The notes under the pieces: generated by a model
Databases searched by the model: none
The model's input: the letters and a program-made list of their open reading frames with translations, nothing else
Told to the model about the DNA's origin: nothing
Translations under genes and position numbers: made by a program
Assembly (NCBI GenBank): GCA_038231495.1
Contig: JBBRLG010000127.1
Span: 1-14,129, forward strand
Reading direction: 5' to 3'
Length of the DNA stretch: 14,129 bases
Source: JBBRLG01 sp038231495
GTDB taxonomy: Bacteria; Planctomycetota; Planctomycetia; Gemmatales; Gemmataceae
Shown: piece by piece, positions 1 through 6,861 of the stretch
How the letters are laid out: each line of letters opens with the position of its first letter
Numbering within the stretch: the first letter of the stretch is position 1

Positions 1-2
1 AT

Positions 3-65
3 GTCAGAGCCGCGACCGTCAGGGAGCGGTGGGGTTCACCGCTCCCTGACGGTCGCGGCTCTGAC
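3..65. repeat. Perfect 29-bp palindromic repeat downstream of the PQQ-like gene
   Basis: Bases 3-31 are the exact reverse complement of 37-65, separated by the 5-base loop GGGTT. The arm reads GTCAGAGCCGCGACC and continues to GAGCGGTG. It lies 22 bases past the stop codon of the minus-strand gene at 88-1401, so in RNA it would form a very stable hairpin at the 3' end of that transcript. No T-run follows it, so it is not a standard intrinsic terminator. I recall similar GACCGT-AGGGAGCGG palindromes recurring between genes of planctomycetes, which would make this a dispersed REP-like element. That recollection has not been searched. It may extend left of the window. Confidence 0.85.
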
Positions 66-87
66 GAACTTATTAGGGCGCGCGGCA

Positions 88-1401
88 TCACTTCTTCGGC
101 TTACCGATGCAAAACAGGTGATCGCCGCCCCGGATGTACAGACAGTTATCCGCCACCGCCGGCGTCGCGGATACCGGCTCGCCGACCTCGCTCCGCGCCA
201 GCAGTTTGAACTTGGGCGCTGCCTCATAGACGTACACCTGGCCGTCCTCCGCCGCGACGTAGATCTTGCCGTCGATCAGCACCGGCGACGCCGTCACGCC
301 GCCACCGCACAGGCGTTCGCTCCAGACCAACTGGCCCGTCGCGGCCTCGTGGCACTGCGCCGTCCCTTCCTTGTCCGTCACGGAAAACAGGTAGCCGCCC
401 GATCCCAACAGCGACGGCACATAAGGAAACGCCTTACGGTCCTCCCAGACGAGCTTGGGCGTCGTCGCCGCGCCGTCGGATTCGAGGCGGAGGGCGATCA
501 GGTCGCGCTCGCCGCTGCCGTCGCCGCTATTTTGAAAGATCATCCCCTGGTGCGCGATCGGCGACGCCACCGTCCGCAACGCCATGTTTTTGAACTTCCA
601 GGTATAGTGCCAATTCTCCTTGCCGTTGTCCGGGTTATAGCCGGTCAGCCCTGCCGTGCTGCCGACGACCAACTCGTTGCCACCCTGCATTGTCTTTTGA
701 ATGAACGGCGTCGAATAGCAGGTGCGGAACGGCTTGCGGTCGGCCTTCCAGACCGTCTTGCCGGTCTTGGCGTCAAAGGCGAGCAGGACCGAGGAGCCGT
801 CCTTGTCGTTGGCGAAGAACACTTTGCCGTCGTGGACGACGGGCGAGCCGCCCGCGCCGTGCTGGCTCTGCCCCTTGGGATTTTCCTTGGTCGTGATCTC
901 GTAAACGCCCAGATCGTCGCGGTCCTTGTCGGCGGCGTCGCCGCGCTTCCAGACGATTGCGCCCTTGAAATCAAAGGCGTACATCATCAAGTCCTTGCCG
1001 TCCCACATCAGGCAGTAGACGCGCTCGCCGTCGGTGGCGGGCGTCGAGGAGGCCAGCGAGTTGAGTTTGTGCGTGACGGATTTGTTGGCCGGGACCGACT
1101 TCGTCCAGAGGATTTCGCCCTTGTCGGTATCGACACAGACCAGGCCGCGGTCCTTGCCGTCAGCCGCGGCGGTTTGCAAGAACAGTCGCTTGCCCCAGAC
1201 CACGGGCGAGGAGTGGCCCTTGCCGGGAATGGCGATCTTCCAGCGGACGTTTTCCTTGTCGCTCCACGCGACTGGCACGTCCTTGTCGTCGGCAACGCCA
1301 CTGCCGTGGGGTCCGCGGAACCGCGACCACTCGGCGGCGCTCGCGGCCAGGCTTAAACCCAAAACGACGCCGTAAACTAGCAGAATGCGCGGTCGAAACA
1401 T
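88..1401 (-). CDS. Exported PQQ-binding-like beta-propeller (BamB-like) protein
   Basis: A 437-residue protein. It opens with a signal peptide (MFRPRILLVYGVVLGLSLAASA, cleavage near residues 22-23), then the motif EWSRFRGPHGSGV at 24-36, a usual opening of planctomycete outer-membrane-assembly BamB/PQQ-like proteins. The rest is a run of propeller blades with the repeating pattern of a short strand (GKRLFLQT, GKVFFAND, GKIYVAAEDG) followed by an aspartate/alanine-rich turn and a GxxxW motif (KGEILWTK, TGKTVWKA, TGQLVWSE). It is probably periplasmic. The family fold suggests a scaffold or binding role; actual PQQ binding and enzyme activity are not evident. The ATG at 1401 is preceded by a weak GAGAG about ten bases upstream. 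The nearest large gene upstream is about 1.3 kb away, so it seems to be transcribed alone. The exact substrate or partner cannot be told from sequence. Confidence 0.93.
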   Translation of the reverse strand: MFRPRILLVYGVVLGLSLAASAAEWSRFRGPHGSGVADDKDVPVAWSDKENVRWKIAIPGKGHSSPVVWGKRLFLQTAAADGKDRGLVCVDTDKGEILWTKSVPANKSVTHKLNSLASSTPATDGERVYCLMWDGKDLMMYAFDFKGAIVWKRGDAADKDRDDLGVYEITTKENPKGQSQHGAGGSPVVHDGKVFFANDKDGSSVLLAFDAKTGKTVWKADRKPFRTCYSTPFIQKTMQGGNELVVGSTAGLTGYNPDNGKENWHYTWKFKNMALRTVASPIAHQGMIFQNSGDGSGERDLIALRLESDGAATTPKLVWEDRKAFPYVPSLLGSGGYLFSVTDKEGTAQCHEAATGQLVWSERLCGGGVTASPVLIDGKIYVAAEDGQVYVYEAAPKFKLLARSEVGEPVSATPAVADNCLYIRGGDHLFCIGKPKK

Positions 1402-1457
1402 GGTGGGGTACTCTCGTCACACGAGGGCTGCGTCCAAAGCCGGTGGGTGCTAAACCG

Positions 1458-1784
1458 TCATCTTATCATGCCAGACGTTCGGGAGCCGCTATCTATTTGC
1501 GGTTTTTGGATCGGGAGAAGAATGGAACCGCCAGAACGCCAAGAGCGCCAAGGTCGGAAAGAGAATGGAATCACGAAAACACGAAAGAACGAAAGGGCGA
1601 AACGGCAAGGGGCGCGGCCGGACATTGATTCTTTGCACCCTTCCTTTTTCAAGTTTTCGTTCTGCGGCAGGGCGTTTTCGATCCCTTCGGCCGGCGCCGG
1701 TGCCTTCGCCGTCAGCGCGGCCGCACCGCCCGCGAGCGCGGCTGCGACCACCAGGGCATTAAAGTGCGCTAAGCGACGGGTCAT
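1458..1784 (-). CDS. Possible small secreted protein, C-terminal half formed by an interspersed repeat
   Basis: An open frame of 108 codons. The start is well supported: AAAGGA lies nine bases before the ATG at 1784. Residues 1-34 look like a signal peptide (MTRRLAHFNALVVAAALAGG, then an Ala/Pro stretch ending near AEG). The next 15-20 residues (IENALPQNENLKKEG) are hydrophilic and plausible. From about residue 62 the frame runs through the low-complexity repeat at 1524-1603, giving SFFRVFVIPFSF and PWRSWRSGG. Strings of that kind are usually translated noncoding repeat, not protein. The simplest reading is a genuine secreted-protein gene whose 3' part has been lost or replaced by the repeat. 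No family is recognised. It may equally be a chance frame with a good ribosome site. Confidence 0.4.
   Translation of the reverse strand: MTRRLAHFNALVVAAALAGGAAALTAKAPAPAEGIENALPQNENLKKEGCKESMSGRAPCRFALSFFRVFVIPFSFRPWRSWRSGGSILLPIQKPQIDSGSRTSGMIR
1524..1603. repeat. Interspersed low-complexity repeat (GCCAAG and CACGAAA units)
   Basis: Two short degenerate tandem runs lie side by side. Bases 1524-1553 read GGAACCGCCAGAACGCCAAG and continue AGCGCCAAGG. Bases 1570-1603 repeat CACGAAA/AACGAAAG with small changes. Paired runs of this type recur between genes in planctomycetes and related bacteria (recollection, not a search). Translated on the minus strand they give the telltale string RSWRSGG. 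Function unknown. Confidence 0.6.
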
Positions 1785-1864
1785 GGCGCCTCATCCTTTC
1801 GCGACGCCGTTCGGCGGGAGATCACCTCGGCACGACCGTTCCGCACACCCGGCTGCCGCCAACG

Positions 1865-2012
1865 GGACCCTTGCCAAGAGGACCCTTGCCACTCTCCTGG
1901 GCCGACCCTGGCCAGGCCTTTGGCAAGGGTATATCAGCGCCGCTGACTGCCCCGGACGGTCGCTGCGTGCCAAAATCCGACCCTTGCCAAGAATGTGCGC
2001 TTTGGCAAGGGT
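1865..2012. repeat. Cluster of ACCCTTGCCAA inverted and direct repeats
   Basis: The 11-mer ACCCTTGCCAA occurs at 1867-1877 and 1980-1990, with a ten-base match at 1882-1891. Its reverse complement TTGGCAAGGGT occurs at 1920-1930 and 2002-2012. GGACCCTTGCCA is a direct repeat at 1865-1876 and 1880-1891. The 1980-1990/2002-2012 pair can form an 11-bp stem with an 11-base loop. The 1920-1930 copy can pair with either of the two left copies. The cluster lies upstream of the small minus-strand frame starting at 1784. It could be an operator array, a structured RNA, or repeat debris; no regulator is evident nearby. Confidence 0.7.
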
Positions 2013-2037
2013 GGGGAGGGCAGCCACTGCCGCGCGG

Positions 2038-2253
2038 TCAAAGGCGGCATGGTTCAAAAGCCGCAGGCACGAGGCAACAAGTGGACTTCGTTTCATTCAC
2101 CACCCCCATACACCCCCCCGAACGAATTTCCCAAGGTGGAACTTCTGTCCGGGCAAAGACTTGAAGCATTCGTTCCAGGTGGCGCCCCAGCGACACGTCC
2201 TTGAACAAAGGTTGCTTCCTTTGCCACCCGAGTTTGAACCATGCCTCAAAGGC
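2038..2253. mobile_element. Putative MITE, 13-bp terminal inverted repeats with 8-bp target duplication
   Basis: Bases 2046-2058 (GGCATGGTTCAAA) are the exact reverse complement of 2233-2245 (TTTGAACCATGCC). Immediately outside both ends lies the same 8-mer in direct orientation: TCAAAGGC at 2038-2045 and again at 2246-2253. Perfect terminal inverted repeats abutting a perfect direct repeat are the signature of transposition with target-site duplication. The element itself is 200 bp and carries no transposase, so it would be non-autonomous. Read on the minus strand it is open across nearly its whole length (for example FEAWFKLGWQRKQ), which may be a leftover of transposase coding sequence or chance. 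Eight-base duplications are made by, among others, IS66- and ISAs1-type transposases, but the ends do not let me assign a family. Confidence 0.65.
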
Positions 2254-2640
2254 GACGCAATCGGGAGCCTGGTCGGGTAAGCGTCGTGGCCCCGAAACGG
2301 CGCGATTGGCAGCAGCAAGGGGTTCGTACCTTACCTGCCGAGGTAATAGGAATCCTAGCCAATGAGAGCAAGGGACGGCAAACAAGAACGGGCGCTCGGA
2401 GCAGCGCCGAAAGGACTGCGATAAAAGCGATGGGGTCGAGGGCCGAGAAACCACGCGGTGGCATTCACCGGCGCTGCAAATCACCGTTTGCTAACGGGGA
2501 ATGGTTGTCAGCCGGTGTCACTGACGCTCAATCGCTGCCGTGCAAGTTACGGACAGAAGGCGTCGATGGCAGCCGCGGCTTGCGTCGGGGTCGGGTAGAG
2601 ATCGAGGCTGCTTGGCTGAGAGCGCGGGTGCAGAAAGCCG
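2254..2640. other. Stretch with no convincing gene
   Basis: No open frame here has a credible start, ribosome site and protein-like composition. Two small things stand out: a perfect TTACCT/AGGTAA stem at 2331-2346 with a four-base loop, and a short minus-strand open stretch near 2526-2650 that ends ...LYPTPTQAAAAIDAFCP and has no start codon. The latter could be gene debris. I see no promoter I would defend. Confidence 0.4.
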
Positions 2641-2681
2641 CTAAAATACGGAGGGACGGGCGTTTCCGCCCGTCCCTCCGT
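2641..2681 (-). terminator. Intrinsic terminator of the beta-helix surface protein gene
   Basis: Bases 2648-2662 and 2667-2681 form a perfect 15-bp GC-rich stem with a 4-base loop. Read on the minus strand the stem is followed by ATTTTAG, a short T-tract. It lies 55 bases after the TAG stop of the gene at 2736-5792, the expected place and orientation for a Rho-independent terminator. Confidence 0.75.
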
Positions 2682-2735
2682 TCGCAAGCACCTTTGCCGC
2701 CGCCCCGGCAACAATACCCCCGCGGCGGCGGTCGG

Positions 2736-5700
2736 CTATTGGTTCACCACGTCCAGGCTGAATTCGGTGCTGCCGTAGGTCGGGTTCCAGGCGAGGGCCG
2801 GGCCGGGGTCGGTCGGGTTGATGCCGAACCCGCCCGTGATCGACGCATACGTGAGAATGTTGCCGTAATGAGCGCCGGCATAGGGATTGTAGTTATCGAC
2901 AAAGGTGACGTTCAACGTGCCGCTGACGGACGCCGTGCCGTCGATGTTGAGCGTGGTCGGAATGCCGCCCGCTCCGATACTGATGTTCAACGTGCCGGTC
3001 TGGGTCTGGACGTAGTTGCCGGTGACGTGGAGCGCGTAGGTGGACGTAAGCGAGCCGGCGTTGGTGACGTTGCCCTGAAGCGTGCCGCTGCCCTCGAGCA
3101 TGCCGCCGGAGGTGATTTGTAGGAGGGCCGCGGCGAGCAGCGCGCCATTGCCGGTGAGGTGAATACCGCCCGAATCGGTCAACGTGCCGGCGACCGTGAG
3201 CGTGGCGCCGGCCAGGTAGAGACTGTCGTAGGTGGGCAGGGCCATGTTGCCGCCGACCGTCACCAGGCCGCCGGCAGTGAGCATGACCGAGCTGCCGTAG
3301 GTGTCGAAGACGTAGTCCCCGGCGACGTTCAGGGTGGTGCCGCTCGCGACGTTGACGCTGGAGGCGTGCTGCGTGAAACTGCCGCTGACGTTCAGCACCC
3401 CGGTGGGGCGAAACGTGCCGGAATCGGTGACGTTGCCGGTAATGGTGCCAAAGCCTTGCGTGGTGGCACCGGACTGAATGGTCAAGGTGGCGGCGAGCAC
3501 GGCACTGCCGCTGTTCAAGCTGATGGTGCCGCTGTTTTCGGTGAAGGTGCCGCCGTCGGAGAAGGTGGCGGCGTCGATGCTCAAGGAGCCATTGGTCATG
3601 GCCACGTTGCCGCCGACGGCAAACGTGCTGCCGGCCGCGAGGTTGGTGGACCCGTTGGTGAGGGTGTAAGCGCCGCTGACTGAAAGCGATGTCCCGGCGG
3701 CGAGGTTCAGGCTCGAGTAGTTGTGCGTCAAGTAGCCGTTGATGGCCAGCGCGCCGGTGGGGTTGAGCGTCCCCTCGTCGGTGACGTTGCCGGTAATCGT
3801 GCCGAAGCCCTGGGTGGTCGCGCCGTGCTGGATCATCAGGGTCGCAACCAGCACCGCGCTATTGTCATTGAGGGTCAGCGTGCTACCGCTAGATTCAGTG
3901 TACGAGCCATTGACGGTCATCGTCGCCGGGTTGATTTGGACGGTGCCGCCGGCCTGCGTAAAGGGGCTGTTGACGTTGAACGTGGCGTTGTCCACGAGCA
4001 GGCCGCCGGTAACGCCGAGCGTATGCACCGTGGAATTGCCGGCAACGGTCAGCGTACCCCCGGTCAGGACGGCGCTATCGAGCGCGTTGAGACTAATACT
4101 GGCGGTGCCGGCGGTAACGAGGACGCCCGTGCCGTTGGTAGCGTCGATGGTGTTGCTGGTGATGACGACGTTGGTCCCCGCGCTGTTAACCCCCGCACCA
4201 GCGTTGTCGGATAGGGTGTTGCCGGTGATGGTGACGGAATCGGAACTGGGGTCGATGTTGATGCCGTCGAGGGTGTTGCCCGCGGAACCGATTTGGTTGC
4301 TCTGGATAGCGATTTCGGTCGAGTTGATCACCGCTACTTCGCCGTCAATGATGTTCCCGTCGCCGCCGTTCGGGCCGCCCAAAGCGACTCCGGTTGAATT
4401 CTCGATAATCCAGGCCGCCTTCTTCGGGCCTTGAGCCGGTCCGATCGCTTTGTCCTTATTCCCGATTTGTTTTAGAGTAGGACCTACGGCGCCATTCTCC
4501 CTAACCCCGGTAGTCCCGTTGGGATACCAAATGACGTTATTGGTAATTGTAACATCGCCATTCACCTCCAACGTCGCTTTCGCCGGACCGCCCCCAGCGT
4601 TCAGGAGCGCCGTCGTGCCATCCTTGGCGACGCCAATGAAGTTGTTGAAGACGGTATTTTGGGTCTTTTGCAGGTTTGGCACGGCCGTGATCCACACGCC
4701 CTGAGTCCCATTGCCCCCGATCACATTTCCGGACCCGATGTACGTGTTTTCCGAGCTAAACACGGTGATACCTGCGCGGCCATTTCCAGTCGGAGACATA
4801 TTGTCGTCCGTCAAGGAATCGCCCATCCAGTCCGTGCCGATGTAGTTGCCGCTGATGACATTCGCTTGGGCTGCTTGTTGGTGACCCGTAACGGCATCAA
4901 CGCGGATGCCCGACTTGCCGTTGGCCGAAATGACATTGCCGTCGATGTTGTTGCCGTACGAATCGGGGTTGGACAAGGAGATCCCATCGCCGCCGTTTCC
5001 CGCCACCAAGCAGCCTCCGAACAGGGTGTAGATGACGCCGACATCATTCGCGGTGATGTCGTTGTTACCGGAGTCGGTGAGCGCGATCCCGTCGCCCCCG
5101 TTGGAGGTGACGGTGTTGCCCGCAATGTTGTTCTTGAAGCCGGCCAGGATAGCGATACCGGCTGAGGTATTCTCGCTAATAGTGCAATTCGTGACCGCAT
5201 TGTTGTTCGGCTGGCGCGCGTTCGCTGGCTCCACAATCGAGACGCCCGTGCCATTTCCCGTGAAGACGTCGTGGTCAATGACGTTATCGTTACTGCGGGC
5301 AATCGAAACCCCGCTACCACTGAAGTACGATACCTCAAGGTATTTCAGTGTACTCCCCTTCGCGGCGGCGGTAAAGGTGAGTCCGTTTGCCCCCGCACCC
5401 GCACTGCCGCCCAGGATCGCGATCTTTTGGAGTGGGTTGGGTGCTTGCGCCGTCCCGTCGATCGTGACCCGATTGTTGATGGACGGCAAGGAAGAAATAG
5501 GGGCGATGACTACAGAACGATTCGCGATCGCGAAGTCAATTGAACTTTTCACGCCTATATTCTTAGCCGTATTGAGATCATCAATCACCGCCCGTAGCGA
5601 TCCCGAATTTGTCGTCGCGTTAAACACGTCTATAGAGTCTGAGCGCGTATCCACGGTGTACGCGGTAAGGGCCACGCGGTCTTCAAGCACCTCCAGGGAA

Positions 5701-5792
5701 GGCCGGGGTTTTGGCCGGCGCGGCAGCTTTCGACTGCCATGCAACAACTTCGTCCACACTTGATCCAACCGCAACCAAGAGGCAACTCGCAT
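2736..5792 (-). CDS. Surface beta-helix/adhesin-like protein with LEVLEDR N-terminal motif
   Basis: A 1018-residue exported repeat protein. The frame is open upstream to 5897, but the ATG at 5792 is chosen because AAGGAG lies seven bases before it. Residues 33-43 read LEVLEDRVALT after a basic Pro/Arg stretch, a conserved N-terminal motif of large planctomycete surface proteins that replaces a standard signal peptide. About 130-565 is a right-handed parallel beta-helix rich in short N/G turns (NVISGNYIGTD, GNTVTSNGGDGI, NNFIGVAKDG). About 631-960 holds roughly three copies of a 118-residue beta-strand unit marked by GxGTITGNVTDxGT and xVSGSFTQ. The end (TGNYVQTQTGTLNISIGAGG) is an autotransporter-type beta-strand module also seen in the gene at 13290. 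It probably acts in adhesion or surface structure (inference). The gene is monocistronic, with a terminator at 2641-2681. Confidence 0.9.
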   Translation of the reverse strand: MRVASWLRLDQVWTKLLHGSRKLPRRPKPRPSLEVLEDRVALTAYTVDTRSDSIDVFNATTNSGSLRAVIDDLNTAKNIGVKSSIDFAIANRSVVIAPISSLPSINNRVTIDGTAQAPNPLQKIAILGGSAGAGANGLTFTAAAKGSTLKYLEVSYFSGSGVSIARSNDNVIDHDVFTGNGTGVSIVEPANARQPNNNAVTNCTISENTSAGIAILAGFKNNIAGNTVTSNGGDGIALTDSGNNDITANDVGVIYTLFGGCLVAGNGGDGISLSNPDSYGNNIDGNVISANGKSGIRVDAVTGHQQAAQANVISGNYIGTDWMGDSLTDDNMSPTGNGRAGITVFSSENTYIGSGNVIGGNGTQGVWITAVPNLQKTQNTVFNNFIGVAKDGTTALLNAGGGPAKATLEVNGDVTITNNVIWYPNGTTGVRENGAVGPTLKQIGNKDKAIGPAQGPKKAAWIIENSTGVALGGPNGGDGNIIDGEVAVINSTEIAIQSNQIGSAGNTLDGINIDPSSDSVTITGNTLSDNAGAGVNSAGTNVVITSNTIDATNGTGVLVTAGTASISLNALDSAVLTGGTLTVAGNSTVHTLGVTGGLLVDNATFNVNSPFTQAGGTVQINPATMTVNGSYTESSGSTLTLNDNSAVLVATLMIQHGATTQGFGTITGNVTDEGTLNPTGALAINGYLTHNYSSLNLAAGTSLSVSGAYTLTNGSTNLAAGSTFAVGGNVAMTNGSLSIDAATFSDGGTFTENSGTISLNSGSAVLAATLTIQSGATTQGFGTITGNVTDSGTFRPTGVLNVSGSFTQHASSVNVASGTTLNVAGDYVFDTYGSSVMLTAGGLVTVGGNMALPTYDSLYLAGATLTVAGTLTDSGGIHLTGNGALLAAALLQITSGGMLEGSGTLQGNVTNAGSLTSTYALHVTGNYVQTQTGTLNISIGAGGIPTTLNIDGTASVSGTLNVTFVDNYNPYAGAHYGNILTYASITGGFGINPTDPGPALAWNPTYGSTEFSLDVVNQ

Positions 5793-6000
5793 CGTTCGAC
5801 TCCTTGAAAGGTGACAAAAAGGTTCGTTCACACACTCTGGGAAGGAAATGGCACGTTTTCCCGAAAGCGCGCACCGCGCACGCCCGGGCGCTTTCATTCC
5901 ATTCCCTACAGCACAACATGATCGATCAGGGACTTTAGAATCTGTTTACACAAGTGTTCTTCGCTCCCTGTGCGCGAAGAGAACCTTTCAAAACAGACTC

Positions 6001-6861
6001 TCACTTATTTTTCGGCGCGGCCCTGGAGACACGCAATAGGTCGAGCCGTTTCAACGCCGCGCGTGCGTCCTTCGTTAGCTCCGCCAGGGGTTCACCCTTC
6101 GCCAAGTCCTCCAGCAATTCCCGCGATTCCGGGCCACCGCTGTACTCAAAGACCTGGACCGCCCGGATTTCGCGCAAACGACCCGGCTCGATCTTCAGGG
6201 GTTCGATTTTGGCTAGCAACGCCTCGGCTTGCTTCTGGACTTCGGCAGAGCGCGGGTTCTTAACCGCGTCCCGCAGCTCGGGTTCGGCAAGACCGTTCAA
6301 CTTCGCCAGAGCCTTTTGGGCCGCCTCGCGGACCGCGCGGTCGTCGCTGTCCAGGTTCACGATCAGGCGATTCACCAGGCCCCGGTCGCGGCTCGGTGCC
6401 GGTTTGAGGCGTTCCTTGAAAATGCGGACGCCATCCGGGGCGTTCTTTGCCAGTTCGCAGACCGCGCGATATCCAAGGGTGGCGTCTTCGGCGTCCAGCG
6501 CGTCCCAAAGCTTGTCCGGCTCCTTCGGCAGCGAATGGCTGCCAGGCTCGTCATCGTCCCACGGCAGGTTGAGCATGTCCCAGAACAAAGCCGAACCGTC
6601 GGTACAACCGGTGGACACGGTCTTGCCGTCCGCCGTGAATTGGGCTGCCCTGGTCTGCGAAAGATGGGTTGTCCAACCGCCGATCTCCTTTGTGGTCGCG
6701 ACTTCATACACCTTCGTGGTGCCATCATCTACGCAAACGAGAAGTTTGCCGTCGGGGGATAACAGGAAGCGCGACCAGTTTATCAGTTTCGTGGGCCAAA
6801 ACTTTCGCAGCTCGCGGGCGGATTCCGTGTCCCAAATCCGGATTCGGTCGCCTTCGGTGCC
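6001..6861 (-). pseudogene. Frameshifted C-terminal part of the WD40 protein: last blades and HEAT-like tail
   Basis: This frame continues the protein encoded at 6783-8726 after a one-base shift in the C-run at 6862-6869. It opens with GTEGDRIRIWDTES, then KVYEVATTKEIGG and SALFWDMLNLP, which are three further WD-type blades. It ends in a helical HEAT-like domain (KLWDALDAEDATLGYRAVCE, VNLDSDDRAVREAAQKALAKL, GGPESRELLEDLAKG). That tail is the standard end of Gemmataceae WD40 repeat proteins. There is no start with a ribosome site inside it, only a GTG within a blade at 6711, so it is unlikely to be made alone. If the C-run is nine bases in the real genome, or the ribosome slips there, the full protein would be about 908 residues. 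A sequencing error, a recent mutation, or phase variation are all possible. Confidence 0.85.

Noticed and set aside
1..1356. Long plus-strand open frame across the PQQ-like gene
   Set aside because: It is the antisense shadow of a high-G+C gene: Arg/Ala/Val-rich with no domain, while the minus strand gives a clear signal peptide and propeller.
2106..2300. Minus-strand frame with FEAWFKLGWQRKQ and VSLGRHLERMLQVFAR as a real gene
   Set aside because: No start with a ribosome site, and it is nearly confined to the putative MITE; at best a transposase relic.
2241..5763. Several plus-strand frames opposite the beta-helix protein (2241-3122, 3159-3683, 3739-4434, 5032-5763)
   Set aside because: All lie opposite a well-supported repeat protein or in gene-poor sequence, and show no recognisable motif.
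5793..5897. Upstream ATG at 5897 for the beta-helix protein
   Set aside because: The extra 35 residues have no export character, and the ATG at 5792 has AAGGAG at seven bases; 5792 is preferred.
5941..5997. Nested hairpin (TCTGTTT/AAACAGA outside, TCTTCGC/GCGAAGA inside) as a terminator for the WD40 gene
   Set aside because: Stems are only 7 bp, the loop region is large and no T-tract follows; noted but not called.
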